Below the pieces are notes generated by a model. The model had not been told where the DNA came from, made no database searches, and worked only from the letters and a program-made list of their open reading frames with translations. A DNA stretch of 13,595 bases. It comes from an uncultured Veillonella sp. Its GTDB lineage: Bacteria > Bacillota > Negativicutes > Veillonellales > Veillonellaceae. Position numbers and translations under genes: made by a program. Each line of letters begins with the position of its first letter. Position 1 is the first letter of the stretch. The stretch spans positions 1 through 13,595 of the forward strand of contig URPV01000032.1 of assembly GCA_900549805.1 (NCBI GenBank), in the 5' to 3' direction. Positions 1 through 7,047 of the stretch are shown here, piece after piece.

Positions 1-88
1 ACCACCACTTACCCCTAACCCAGGTAACTCGAATTTTATCTTTCCAAGTTTCATACCAAGCTCGTATATGTACTATTAGTTCATCCAT
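1..88 (-). CDS. 5' end of an unidentified gene, cut by the window edge
   Basis: The first 29 codons of an open frame start at the ATG at 88-86 and run off the left edge without a stop. The N-terminus reads MDELIVHIRAWYETWKDK and continues with several Trp, Lys and Arg residues. An AGGA ribosome binding site lies 9 bases upstream of the ATG. The gene would begin just downstream of the galE terminator, so it probably belongs to a separate transcription unit. A weak promoter (TTGCCT, 18 bases, TATAGG on the minus strand) lies between them. The fragment is too short to assign a family, and a chance open frame cannot be excluded. Confidence 0.5.
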   Translation of the reverse strand, partial: MDELIVHIRAWYETWKDKIRVTWVRGKWW

Positions 89-148
89 AAGAAACAATCC
101 TCACATCACAATACCTAGTCCCTATACCGTCATAGAGGTCTAAGAGGC

Positions 149-188
149 AAAAAAAGACTCCTCATTACCTAAGTAATTCGGAGTCTTT
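149..188 (-). terminator. Intrinsic terminator after galE
   Basis: A 9-bp stem (153-161 pairs with 180-188, AAAGACTCC with GGAGTCTTT) is extended inward by a 2x2 internal loop and a 5-bp stem (ATTAC 164-168 with GTAAT 173-177). On the minus strand it is followed by seven T residues (155-149). It lies about 110 bases past the galE stop and would end the epimerase-pgi-galE transcript before the gene at the left edge. Confidence 0.85.
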
Positions 189-298
189 ATAAAGTTTCCT
201 ATAAATGTGACTATCAATCACTTTTTATATCATATGGGCCCTAAAACTGGTCCCTCCTACCTCAGCAACCAAAATACACTAGCACCATATAGCAAAGT

Positions 299-1294
299 TT
301 ACCGCTTTTTATCATTATAGCCATAAGGATGTGCTTGATGCCACTTCCAAGCATCAGCAATCACATCATTTACATTGGAATAGACTGGCTCCCAACCCAA
401 TGTATCCTTAATCTTCTGTGAAGAAGCAATCAGAGTCGATGGATCACCGGCACGTCGTTCCCCATAAACTACAGGAAAATCAATTCCAGTTATAACCTTA
501 GCGGTATCTATAATAGCTTTCACGGAAAAACCTTCACCAGAACCTAAATTGAACACGGTTGATTCATGGCCTTTAGCTAAATAATCCATAGCCAATACAT
601 GCGCAGAGGCCAAGTCATTTACATGAATATAATCACGAACACAAGTCCCATCAGCGGTATCATAATCCTGTCCAAAGACGGTAATATTAGGGCGTATTCC
701 CAAGGCCGCGGATAATACAAGAGGAATCAAATGAGTCTCAGGGCTGTGGTCTTCCCCAATTAGGCCAGACGGATCAGCCCCAGCCGCATTAAAATAACGA
801 AGAGCCACATAGGTCATGCCATAAATATTACTATAGTCTTCCAAGATTTGCTCAATCATCAACTTGGTTCGCCCATAAACATTTGTTGGATTAAGTTTAG
901 CACTTTCCTTAATAGGGACCTCTTCTGGTTCCCCATAAACAGCAGCAGTAGAAGAGAAAACAAAATAGTTAACCCCAGCTTTGCGTGCAGACTCAATAAG
1001 TTTCCAGGAACCAACTACGTTATTTTCATAGTAAATAGAAGGATGAACCATCGATTCCCCTACTTGGGAATGAGCCGCAAAATGCATGATTCCTTCGATA
1101 GAGTAGTCCTTCATGACCTTCACCATAGCAGAATCGGCTATATCCATTTCTAGACAAACCACTCCATCTGGTACGGACGCCTTATGGCCGCGAGATAAAT
1201 TATCCACAATAATAGGCTTATATCCAGCCCTAAGAAGAGCGCGAACAGTGTGGGACCCAATATAACCGGCCCCACCAGTAACGAGAATATTCAT
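299..1294 (-). CDS. galE: UDP-glucose 4-epimerase GalE
   Basis: This cytoplasmic NAD-dependent enzyme interconverts UDP-glucose and UDP-galactose (Leloir pathway and supply of UDP-galactose for surface glycans). The 331-residue length is usual for GalE. The N-terminal Rossmann motif GGAGYIG is at residues 7-13. The extended-SDR catalytic residues are visible as SST 114-116 and Tyr140-x3-Lys144. The GalE-typical RYFNAAGADPSG stretch and the DGTCVRDYIHVNDL substrate-binding segment follow. The start is set by AAAGGAG upstream of the ATG; this site lies within the last codons of pgi, whose stop is a single base away, so translation is probably coupled. It is the last gene of its operon. Function is firmly supported; possible additional activity on UDP-GlcNAc cannot be judged. 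Confidence 0.96.
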   Translation of the reverse strand: MNILVTGGAGYIGSHTVRALLRAGYKPIIVDNLSRGHKASVPDGVVCLEMDIADSAMVKVMKDYSIEGIMHFAAHSQVGESMVHPSIYYENNVVGSWKLIESARKAGVNYFVFSSTAAVYGEPEEVPIKESAKLNPTNVYGRTKLMIEQILEDYSNIYGMTYVALRYFNAAGADPSGLIGEDHSPETHLIPLVLSAALGIRPNITVFGQDYDTADGTCVRDYIHVNDLASAHVLAMDYLAKGHESTVFNLGSGEGFSVKAIIDTAKVITGIDFPVVYGERRAGDPSTLIASSQKIKDTLGWEPVYSNVNDVIADAWKWHQAHPYGYNDKKR

Positions 1295-1295
1295 C

Positions 1296-2747
1296 TTATT
1301 TCTCCTTTACAACCTGCAATTTAGGCCCTAACAATCGTTTATAAACCTCTACACCTGGTTGATCAAAGGCATCTACACCTGCTAACTGAGACTCAAAGAA
1401 AATCGCCCAGCAGTACATATACATAAGCTGTCCTAAATAGAAGGCATTCAACTGAGGAATCTCTACGGTCATGTTAAAGCGATGATCAGAGGATAAGGCC
1501 TCACGGTTAGAGTCCAAGGCCACATTTAAAATATCGGTTAGCCCTGTGTTAGCAAAGACATCAACCTTAGGATAGGAGGCATAAGTATCTGGCACTGTAA
1601 TATCTTCCGCCCACTCTTTAACCTTAATAAATTGGACAACCTTATCCAATCGACCTTCTTGATGTTCTTGTACCTGGGCATGCATATCAGTAGTGCCCAC
1701 TGCAGCCACCGGTGTCCGGCCATAAAGACTTCCATCTGCTCGGTGTTTGCCCAGAGATTCTGCCAAAAGTTGTACATACCAGTCAGATAAGGAATGTAAA
1801 CATTGACCATACGGCATAAAGACTTCTATATGACGGCCATACTTTTCAGCAGCTACATATTTGAGGGCTGCTGATAAAAGGGCTGGATTCTGATAGATAT
1901 CCCGATGTTGACAAGCCTGATCCATAGCTCTAGCACCAGTCAAAAATTGATGGATATCAAAGCCCATGAGGGCTCCCATTACCAGGCCTACTTCAGAGAA
2001 TATGGAGAAGCGCCCCCCCACACCATGAGGAACGGAAAAGACCCGCCAATGGTTTTTATCAGCCATATCTCTTAGAATCGTTGGTGCTTGCCCCTCTCGA
2101 GTATCTGTTACCACAACCACTTCATAGTCTATGCCTGCCTCCTTAAGGTACTTTTCTACAACCATAAAGTTAGCCATAGGCTCTATGGTAGAACCAGACT
2201 TAGAGATGACCACCAACATAACCTTATAAGGAGATTCAAAACCATCAGTCAACTGCTTATGCATCTGACTCTGTTTCAAAGATTTACATAGACCTTGGAT
2301 ATAGCGGGCATCAACAGTGTGCCCCGCGAAGTGAATAGTGGGATAGCCATTTCGTTCCTTGGCGGTCATGGCGTTCCAGAAAGGCCCCCCATGAACATCA
2401 AAGAGAACCTTATTACCTAAATAGGACCCGCCGATACCAAAGGATACAACCGTATCAATATTCTCCCTCGCATAGGAGCCCAATTGATCCAATTCATCCA
2501 TAACAGCAGGCGTATTGATAGCCCCTTCTTCAACATAAGGTAGACGCGAAAATAGGACAGGCTCAGGGGCGCCATCCTTAGATAAGTGCCCATCAACGAT
2601 GCCATCTTGACGCAAGCGATCACTGGCCAACCAGAGCTCACCCAACTGCGGATTAAGCCCTGCCAAGTCAGCCTCTGTAACAGCCCAGTCGTTGAGGATG
2701 CCCTCATAGTTTATGCTAAAGCCAGAGGGCAGTTCCATTTCTTTCAT
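1296..2747 (-). CDS. pgi: Glucose-6-phosphate isomerase
   Basis: This enzyme interconverts glucose 6-phosphate and fructose 6-phosphate in the cytoplasm. The family signatures are clear: GIGGSYLG (104-111), the phosphate-binding SKSGST (182-187), GGRFS (244-248), the catalytic Glu in LAESLGK (Glu331), the His in TDMHAQ (His356), and the C-terminal DQPGVEVYK with Lys470. The 483 residues are slightly longer than the roughly 450 common in Firmicutes, mostly at the N-terminus. The ribosome binding site is poor (AAGGGA about 11 bases before the first ATG), and a second ATG at codon 4 is an alternative start. galE follows after one base. Next to galE and a second epimerase, a role in feeding fructose 6-phosphate towards UDP-hexoses is plausible. 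If the host is Veillonella-like and ferments no sugars, that direction would be gluconeogenic; this is inference. Confidence 0.96.
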   Translation of the reverse strand: MKEMELPSGFSINYEGILNDWAVTEADLAGLNPQLGELWLASDRLRQDGIVDGHLSKDGAPEPVLFSRLPYVEEGAINTPAVMDELDQLGSYARENIDTVVSFGIGGSYLGNKVLFDVHGGPFWNAMTAKERNGYPTIHFAGHTVDARYIQGLCKSLKQSQMHKQLTDGFESPYKVMLVVISKSGSTIEPMANFMVVEKYLKEAGIDYEVVVVTDTREGQAPTILRDMADKNHWRVFSVPHGVGGRFSIFSEVGLVMGALMGFDIHQFLTGARAMDQACQHRDIYQNPALLSAALKYVAAEKYGRHIEVFMPYGQCLHSLSDWYVQLLAESLGKHRADGSLYGRTPVAAVGTTDMHAQVQEHQEGRLDKVVQFIKVKEWAEDITVPDTYASYPKVDVFANTGLTDILNVALDSNREALSSDHRFNMTVEIPQLNAFYLGQLMYMYCWAIFFESQLAGVDAFDQPGVEVYKRLLGPKLQVVKEK

Positions 2748-2789
2748 GACTAACTTTTCCCTTCACACATATCCCATACAAACAATCCC

Positions 2790-3062
2790 TTAGGAGAAGT
2801 AAAAATAGGCATAGCCCAAAGAAAATGTCTCCCATAGAACCGCCAAGGGTATAAGAACCCTAAACTTCCACTTTCTTGTCTTATGATGGCATAGAACCAT
2901 ACCCAAAAGAGCTCCTAGTCCAGCAAAACAAAAGGCCAAAAAGAGGAGGCTAAACTCTGAAATCCGTTGCTTTTCTTTCACGGCAAAGAACTTATCTAGG
3001 CCATAGATAGCAGTAACAATAAGGTTCCACAAACCTAGACCAATCATCACATAGGTCAACAT
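2790..3062 (-). CDS. DUF1294 small membrane protein
   Basis: This 90-residue protein matches what I know of the DUF1294 family: YGLDKFFAVKEKQRISE (residues 19-35) corresponds to the conserved Y-G-x-D-K-x2-A...R-I-x-E block, and HHKTRKWKF (59-67) to the R/H-HKTRK-x2-F block. Hydrophobic stretches at about 1-18, 37-57 and 69-89 suggest three short membrane segments. The biochemical role of the family is unknown to me. The start ATG lies 6 bases after the stop of the upstream epimerase gene, with only a weak TAGG-type ribosome binding site, so translational coupling is likely. pgi begins 42 bases downstream. It probably rides in the sugar-nucleotide operon; a functional link to it is not shown. 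Confidence 0.85.
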   Translation of the reverse strand: MLTYVMIGLGLWNLIVTAIYGLDKFFAVKEKQRISEFSLLFLAFCFAGLGALLGMVLCHHKTRKWKFRVLIPLAVLWETFSLGYAYFYFS

Positions 3063-3068
3063 AGGCGC

Positions 3069-3989
3069 CTACTTATTCTGTAAAAAATATTCATAGGTTG
3101 TCACAAGGCCTTCCTCAAGGGACACCTTAGCAGTAAAACCAAGTTCTACCTTTGCCTTCTCATTATCTAAGCGAGAATGACGAATGTCTCCAGTTCGTTC
3201 CGGTCCATAGGCTACAGACAATTCTTTACCGGTCACTGTATTGAAGGCCTTAACAAGACTATTTACAGAAACCCCCTTATTGGTGGACACATTGAAGACA
3301 CCCGTTACCGCCTTATGGTTCATCCCACATATATTGGCTTCTACCACATCGTCTACATAGATAAAGTCACGCGTTTGCTGACCATCTCCAAAAATCTGAA
3401 GGGTCTTATCCTGAACAGCTAATTTAGCAAAAATAGAAATAACACCACCTTCGCCCCCATCGCCTTGACGAGACCCATACACATTGGAGTAGCGGAAGCA
3501 AATATAATCCAAGCCAAAGGCTTCCTGATAAATCCTCAAATAGTGCTCCATGGTCATTTTAGTGAGTCCATAAAAAGATGTTGGTTGCCCTGTCATCTTT
3601 TCAGTGAGGGGTAAACTATCCAAATCACCATACACAGCTGCTGAAGAAGGTGTCAAAATCTTCTCAACACCAGCTTGACGACAAGCCTCTAAGACATTGA
3701 TAAGCCCTTTTAAGTTAATATCACAGTCATTGGCTGGATCCTTCATAGAATCCGGCACCATGGTTTGGGCAGCCTCATGAAAAACATAAGTCGGCTTGAA
3801 ATCACAAAAAACTTGCCCCAACTTTGGGTCTCGAATATCCATTTGAAGAAATTCTGCTCGATCATTAACAAAGGCCTTAAGTCCAGTCGATAAATTGTCG
3901 ATTACAAGGACCCTATGACCATCATTAATTAAACGGTCTACCAGATGAGACCCGATAAAACCGGCCCCTCCAGTTACGATAATATTCAT
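3069..3989 (-). CDS. NAD-dependent sugar-nucleotide epimerase (GalE-like, extended SDR)
   Basis: This 306-residue extended short-chain dehydrogenase is related to GalE but distinct from the galE at 299-1294. Visible features are the NAD motif GGAGFIG (7-13), DNLSTG (31-36), PSSAAVYG (114-121) with the catalytic Ser, Tyr140-x3-Lys144, RYSNVYGSRQGDGGEGG (166-182), and GDGQQTRDFIYVDDV (201-215). The last two blocks resemble UDP-glucose/UDP-GlcNAc 4-epimerases of the shorter bacterial and archaeal type, so the substrate is a UDP-hexose but cannot be fixed. I chose the ATG at 3989 because AAAGGAG sits 5 bases upstream of it and the NAD motif then starts at the usual place; a longer frame to 4019 has no such site. 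It is the first gene of the operon with DUF1294, pgi and galE. Confidence 0.9.
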   Translation of the reverse strand: MNIIVTGGAGFIGSHLVDRLINDGHRVLVIDNLSTGLKAFVNDRAEFLQMDIRDPKLGQVFCDFKPTYVFHEAAQTMVPDSMKDPANDCDINLKGLINVLEACRQAGVEKILTPSSAAVYGDLDSLPLTEKMTGQPTSFYGLTKMTMEHYLRIYQEAFGLDYICFRYSNVYGSRQGDGGEGGVISIFAKLAVQDKTLQIFGDGQQTRDFIYVDDVVEANICGMNHKAVTGVFNVSTNKGVSVNSLVKAFNTVTGKELSVAYGPERTGDIRHSRLDNEKAKVELGFTAKVSLEEGLVTTYEYFLQNK

Positions 3990-4097
3990 ATTACTCCTTT
4001 TATCCATGTTCAAGGACATACTAAGCCAACTTCTATATGCCTATATAAAACAAGCATTACTTAGATAAAGTTAGGAGTTCAGTCCACTACGCCCATA

Positions 4098-4106
4098 AGT
4101 ATAGCA
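4098..4106 (-). promoter_or_regulatory. Candidate extended -10 promoter for the epimerase-pgi-galE operon
   Basis: On the minus strand TGCTATACT forms an extended -10 element (TGnTATACT) with no convincing -35 box. It overlaps the end of the RNase H gene region and would give a leader of about 100 bases before the epimerase start at 3989. No terminator is seen between the RNase H gene and this site, so read-through from upstream is also possible. Confidence 0.4.
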
Positions 4107-4115
4107 CAAATCCCT

Positions 4116-4751
4116 CTACTTAGCCTTACTAAGCCCACCTTTAGCCAGTATATCCGCCCTTTCATTGTAGGTATCACCCGTATGAGCAGCTACCTTGTGA
4201 AAGTGGATCGTCATAGACTTCATAGCTTCTTGGACAAATTTAGCATAAGCCTGTGTAAGGGCATTATTCCGTTTCCAAGCCTGGGTTGCCCACATCTCGA
4301 TACCCATATAATCATAGTAGAGGGCGCAGGCCTTAGCTCCCTTCTTAAGCGCATAATTTATTACGTGCATAGCCGCCAATAATTCACCAGCTACATTCCA
4401 AAACTCCGTATACTGGGGATCCTTAGTGCCAAAGGAAAATTCTTCCTCCTGCCCCTGGTAAAAGATAACCCCTCCAGAACCCACGACGCCAAGATGCTTA
4501 TCAAAAGATCCATCAATATAGGCTACTAGGACGTGGGGGCCATAAGGTAAGCTTGTCTCTTTTGGATCATCCAAAAAACCACCCAGGGGTTGGCCTTTAG
4601 TACTACCTATAAAGTCCTCCGCCTCCTCTAGAGTGGAGAAGGATTTAAAAATAGCACCGCTATAGCCTGTTACTTGCTTTTGACAGTCTGCCCAAGTCTG
4701 GTAAATCCCTACTTGGCGACCTACCTTAACAGCGTAATACTTCTTAGCCAT
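4116..4751 (-). CDS. rnhA: Viroplasmin-domain ribonuclease HI
   Basis: This 211-residue protein has two domains. An N-terminal viroplasmin-like RNA/DNA-hybrid-binding domain (about 2-50: KKYYAVKVGRQVGIYQTW, then a short linker and a Gly-x-x-Phe-K-S-F segment) precedes an RNase H fold (about 74-208). The catalytic set is complete: Asp80 (AYIDGSFD), Glu123 (AGELLAA), Asp147 (YYDYMG), His190 (AAHTGD) and Asp200 (NERADILA). It should cut the RNA strand of RNA/DNA hybrids such as Okazaki primers or R-loops. The ATG at 4751 is preferred because GGAG lies 9 bases upstream; an in-frame ATG three codons earlier abuts the GGAG directly and is unlikely to be used. The start overlaps the end of the YbaK gene by 8 bases, suggesting coupled translation. 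Confidence 0.92.
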   Translation of the reverse strand: MAKKYYAVKVGRQVGIYQTWADCQKQVTGYSGAIFKSFSTLEEAEDFIGSTKGQPLGGFLDDPKETSLPYGPHVLVAYIDGSFDKHLGVVGSGGVIFYQGQEEEFSFGTKDPQYTEFWNVAGELLAAMHVINYALKKGAKACALYYDYMGIEMWATQAWKRNNALTQAYAKFVQEAMKSMTIHFHKVAAHTGDTYNERADILAKGGLSKAK

Positions 4752-5262
4752 GATTACCATCTCCGTGTGTTTCCGCTATGGTCAAGGGCGCAAAGCTAGC
4801 ATCTACAACCCCTGCTAAGGCATGAGGATCAACCTTCATCTGCATGCCTCGAAGGCCCGCACTAACATAAACTTGGTCAAAATTTTCCATAGTCGCATCA
4901 AAATAGGTTGGAAAGGCCTTTTTCATACCCACAGGCGAACAGCCACCTCGAAGATAACCAGTCAAATCCAAGAGATCCTTAACATGGATTAACTCCACCG
5001 ACTTATTTCCTGATACACGGGCTGCTTGTTTGAGATCCAATTCCTCTGCTACGGGAATGCAGAAAACAACAGGGCCCGTTTTAGCCCCCTTGCCCACGAG
5101 TGTCTTGAAAACCTGTGGCGCCTCCAACCCTAACGCTTCTACTACATGGAGGCCTGTATTGCGACCATCCTCCCACTCATACTCAGAGATTTCATAGGTC
5201 ACCTTATGAGTATCTAACATACGTAAAGCGTTGGTTTTCTTATGTTTATCTTTTTTAGACAT
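4744..5262 (-). CDS. ybaK: YbaK/EbsC-family Cys-tRNA(Pro) deacylase
   Basis: This 172-residue protein is a YbaK-type trans-editing factor, which in characterised members hydrolyses Cys-tRNA(Pro) mischarged by prolyl-tRNA synthetase. Family marks are KTNALRMLD (9-17), VFKTLV with the conserved Lys53, PVVFCIPVAEELDLKQAAR (64-82), and the Gly-rich GYLRGGCSPVG (102-112). The length is close to the usual 155-165 residues, with a short polar Lys-rich N-terminal extension. A strong AGGAGG lies 6 bases before the ATG. It starts 10 bases after the stop of the nucleoid-protein gene and overlaps the RNase H gene by 8 bases, so all three are probably cotranscribed. The subfamily is clear; the exact tRNA specificity is taken from the family. 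Confidence 0.93.
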   Translation of the reverse strand: MSKKDKHKKTNALRMLDTHKVTYEISEYEWEDGRNTGLHVVEALGLEAPQVFKTLVGKGAKTGPVVFCIPVAEELDLKQAARVSGNKSVELIHVKDLLDLTGYLRGGCSPVGMKKAFPTYFDATMENFDQVYVSAGLRGMQMKVDPHALAGVVDASFAPLTIAETHGDGNHG

Positions 5263-5272
5263 AACTAACCTC

Positions 5273-6268
5273 CTACTTATTGATAATTTTGTTAATATTC
5301 TTTACCTCTATCCGAAGAGAGCCATCATCGTTAGTCACAATCTCAATAAAGTCTCGCTTTTTAATATATTCCACGGGAAAAGAGATCTCAATCCCCGTAT
5401 ATGACTTAATTTTATGCATCTGCCCCACCCTAGTTGCAAAGTCGCGATTGACCGGTAACGGGGCCAGCATATGTTCTTCTTCTAGCTCTTTTTTAGCCGC
5501 TTCCACTTGTATGCTATTAGTAAAGACCTCTTCCACAATCCGTACAGGGTCCAAGGTATCAGATACTTCCGCATTCTTTGCTATGAAGGACTTTGTTTTG
5601 GCCAGAGCCTCTACCCCATCAGATTCATGGGCTTCTGCCACCTTATCTACTATTTTCTGCACCTTTCGAATGGTATCTCGCGTAGATTGTTGTGTCCCAA
5701 TTTGTAGAACTCGGTCGGCCAATATATAGGTGACCTCTCCATCATATTGACCCTTTGGTTCAAAGAGTTTGGTAGAATAATCGTCCATATCAATAGCCAA
5801 ATAGGCCCGCAACTTTTGCGTTGCCGTTGGAAGAACGGCTTTATGAGGAACAAGTTCCGTCGCTAGGGACCCATCATCTTCGGAAAAAAGTTGATGAGTA
5901 TAGGCATCATGAGCTTGGCATTGGAGGAGACAGAGATACGATCGATCGGTAACAGCCTCACAGACGATGGTATCAATAATACATCCTTCCGTAGCTTGTT
6001 TCATATAGTCAAAAGTTCGCTCACCCATGTGTTTAGACAACTCTATAAATGATAGAGTGCCCTCCTTATAAGCCTGAATCCATTTAGCGACCATTCCCCC
6101 TGGATTGAGAGTCCCCGTCCTACAAGCAGGATCTCTAAAAGCTTTACTTACATGGGAAACTAGGTAATCTTGAATGGATTGATCCCCTATCTTAAGTTCA
6201 TGTTCTGAGTAAACTGCTAAACCAGCAGTAAAATCAAATATATGTAAACTAGCGTGGTTGATTTGCAT
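5273..6268 (-). CDS. NdpA/YejK-type nucleoid-associated protein (37-kDa family)
   Basis: This 331-residue protein resembles the 37-kDa nucleoid-associated family (NdpA/YejK), abundant DNA-binding proteins whose precise role is poorly known. The N-terminal MQINHASLHIFDFTAG and the following block about SIQDYLVSHVSKAFRDPACRTG (31-52) fit the family's start, as does the later LPTATQKLRAYLAIDM segment (146-161). The length agrees with relatives of about 335 residues. The middle (200-268) is rich in charged residues and probably helical. AGGAG lies upstream of the chosen ATG. It is the first gene of a unit with ybaK and RNase HI, behind an extended -10 promoter and a perfect palindrome. Family assignment is by remembered similarity and is good but not absolute. 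Confidence 0.82.
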   Translation of the reverse strand: MQINHASLHIFDFTAGLAVYSEHELKIGDQSIQDYLVSHVSKAFRDPACRTGTLNPGGMVAKWIQAYKEGTLSFIELSKHMGERTFDYMKQATEGCIIDTIVCEAVTDRSYLCLLQCQAHDAYTHQLFSEDDGSLATELVPHKAVLPTATQKLRAYLAIDMDDYSTKLFEPKGQYDGEVTYILADRVLQIGTQQSTRDTIRKVQKIVDKVAEAHESDGVEALAKTKSFIAKNAEVSDTLDPVRIVEEVFTNSIQVEAAKKELEEEHMLAPLPVNRDFATRVGQMHKIKSYTGIEISFPVEYIKKRDFIEIVTNDDGSLRIEVKNINKIINK

Positions 6269-6304
6269 AACCCACTCCTATAACAACTAGCATTAACAAC
6301 AACA

Positions 6305-6328
6305 AATGACACCCCTAGGGGTGTCATT
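6305..6328. repeat. Perfect 24-bp palindrome in the leader of the nucleoid-protein gene
   Basis: The half-site AATGACACCCCT is followed at once by its exact reverse complement, giving 12+12 bp with no spacer. It begins 10 bases downstream of the -10 box at 6339-6344 and would lie at about +4 to +27 of the minus-strand transcript, 36 bases before the start codon. It could be an operator, a 5' mRNA hairpin or an intrinsic terminator. The T-rich tail on the plus strand (CTTTTT, 6329-6334) is better than that on the minus strand (TTTGTTGTTGTT), although no plus-strand gene is present. Confidence 0.75.
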
Positions 6329-6338
6329 CTTTTTAACT

Positions 6339-6347
6339 ATTATAGCA
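6339..6347 (-). promoter_or_regulatory. Extended -10 promoter for the ndpA-ybaK-rnhA unit
   Basis: On the minus strand TGCTATAAT is a perfect extended -10 element (TGnTATAAT). No TTGACA-like hexamer is found at 16-18 bases, as is common for extended -10 promoters. It lies 71 bases upstream of the nucleoid-protein start codon and directly upstream of the 24-bp palindrome. Confidence 0.6.
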
Positions 6348-6404
6348 TTTTGTATACGCTTAGAAAGGCTTATGAGATAAATTTATGTAACCACTCTTAC
6401 TCGA

Positions 6405-6424
6405 CGCTTATAGTCCTATAAGCG
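6405..6424 (-). other. Hairpin overlapping the bioY stop codon
   Basis: CGCTTATAG (6405-6413) pairs with CTATAAGCG (6416-6424) around a 2-base centre, forming a 9-bp inverted repeat that includes the bioY stop codon at 6416-6418. No T-run follows on the minus strand, so it is not a standard terminator; it may protect the transcript's 3' end or be incidental. Confidence 0.35.
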
Positions 6425-6934
6425 CTTAATTTTACATGCTAGGAATCCTGCGATTAAGCACTTAATAATATCTCCTGGAATGAAAGGAAAAGCCCCCGTC
6501 ATACAAGCGGTTTTTAGGTCCAGGCCTAATACGATCATAAGGCCACCCACACCCATGGCGTAAATGATCGGTATGGTCACTAGGGAACGTAAACCATAAG
6601 CTAGCCAGTGGGCTTTATTCCCCTTGAGTGCCGACAGTATGGTATAGGCAATCGGCCAGGAGAGGATATAGCCACCCTTATAGTTAAGGATAACCCCAAG
6701 GCCCCCTTCCCCATTAGCGAAAACACGTAGGCCTACGGCCCCTAAAACGACATAGACTAAACAAATAAGAAAGGTCTCGCTAGGCGTCATCACAAGGGCT
6801 ATCAAACAACCAGTCATGGTTAAAAGGGTCAGAGGCGGAATAGGATGGGGCAAAGGAATGGATAGATAGGCAGATACTACCAATAGGGCCACAAATAAGG
6901 CCATCTTGGTCAGTTTTTTCACGGACATTGACAT
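6416..6934 (-). CDS. bioY: Biotin transporter substrate-binding subunit BioY
   Basis: This 172-residue integral membrane protein is BioY, the biotin-binding S component of ECF-type vitamin transporters. It has about five to six hydrophobic segments (about 11-27, 36-50, 55-70, 87-102, 117-137, 155-167). The family core GLRVFANGEGGLGVILNYKG (68-87) followed by GYILSWPIAY matches the usual G-L-P-V-F-A...G-G-x-G-x-L...GGY block, with Arg in place of the usual Pro; PFIPGDIIKC (150-159) matches the conserved C-terminal motif. AGGAGG lies 6 bases before the ATG. No energising genes (bioM/bioN or ecfA/T) are adjacent, so it either works alone or uses a shared ECF module elsewhere. Upstream it has its own promoter with a BirA-type operator, which supports both the identity and biotin repression. 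Confidence 0.92.
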   Translation of the reverse strand: MSMSVKKLTKMALFVALLVVSAYLSIPLPHPIPPLTLLTMTGCLIALVMTPSETFLICLVYVVLGAVGLRVFANGEGGLGVILNYKGGYILSWPIAYTILSALKGNKAHWLAYGLRSLVTIPIIYAMGVGGLMIVLGLDLKTACMTGAFPFIPGDIIKCLIAGFLACKIKRL

Positions 6935-6970
6935 AAGAGCCTCCTAATTATATACAAACAAAGATTGTCC

Positions 6971-6992
6971 ACTTTACTAGGCCTAGTTAAGT
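6971..6992. repeat. Inverted repeat in the bioY leader
   Basis: A 22-bp near-perfect palindrome centred on CTAGGCCTAG has outer arms ACTTTA and TTAAGT; only one base pair (T against T at positions 5 and 18) breaks the symmetry. It lies between the predicted bioY transcription start (about 7012) and the ribosome binding site, so it could be a second operator or an RNA hairpin in the leader. Confidence 0.6.
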
Positions 6993-7018
6993 AAACAGTA
7001 AAAAGCAATCATGAAACT

Positions 7019-7047
7019 ATTATAGTGATAATCTTTATTTCAGTCAA
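7019..7047 (-). promoter_or_regulatory. bioY promoter (-35 and -10)
   Basis: On the minus strand TTGACT (7047-7042), a 17-base spacer and TATAAT (7024-7019) make an almost consensus housekeeping promoter. The predicted start near 7012 leaves a leader of about 78 bases before the bioY ATG. The -35 box lies within the proximal half of the BirA-like operator. Confidence 0.85.

Noticed and set aside
189..298. Gap between galE and its terminator searched for a small gene or RNA
   Set aside because: No start codon with a ribosome binding site and no convincing structure other than the terminator was seen.
3987..4019. Longer start for the epimerase at 4019
   Set aside because: The downstream ATG at 3989 has a strong AAAGGAG site and places the NAD motif at residue 7 as in GalE; the extension is not family-like.
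4020..4115. Search for a terminator after the RNase HI gene
   Set aside because: No stem followed by a T-run was found on the minus strand; only a candidate extended -10 element is present.
4116..4751. Viral or mobile origin suggested by the viroplasmin domain
   Set aside because: This domain is common in cellular bacterial RNase HI proteins, and the surroundings are ordinary chromosomal genes.
5280..5729. A 149-codon plus-strand open frame inside the nucleoid-protein gene, and similar plus-strand frames elsewhere (for example 7862-8356 and 13187-13594)
   Set aside because: They lie antisense within clearly coding genes, have no ribosome binding sites or recognisable domains, and their translations look like shadows rich in Ser, Ile and Cys.
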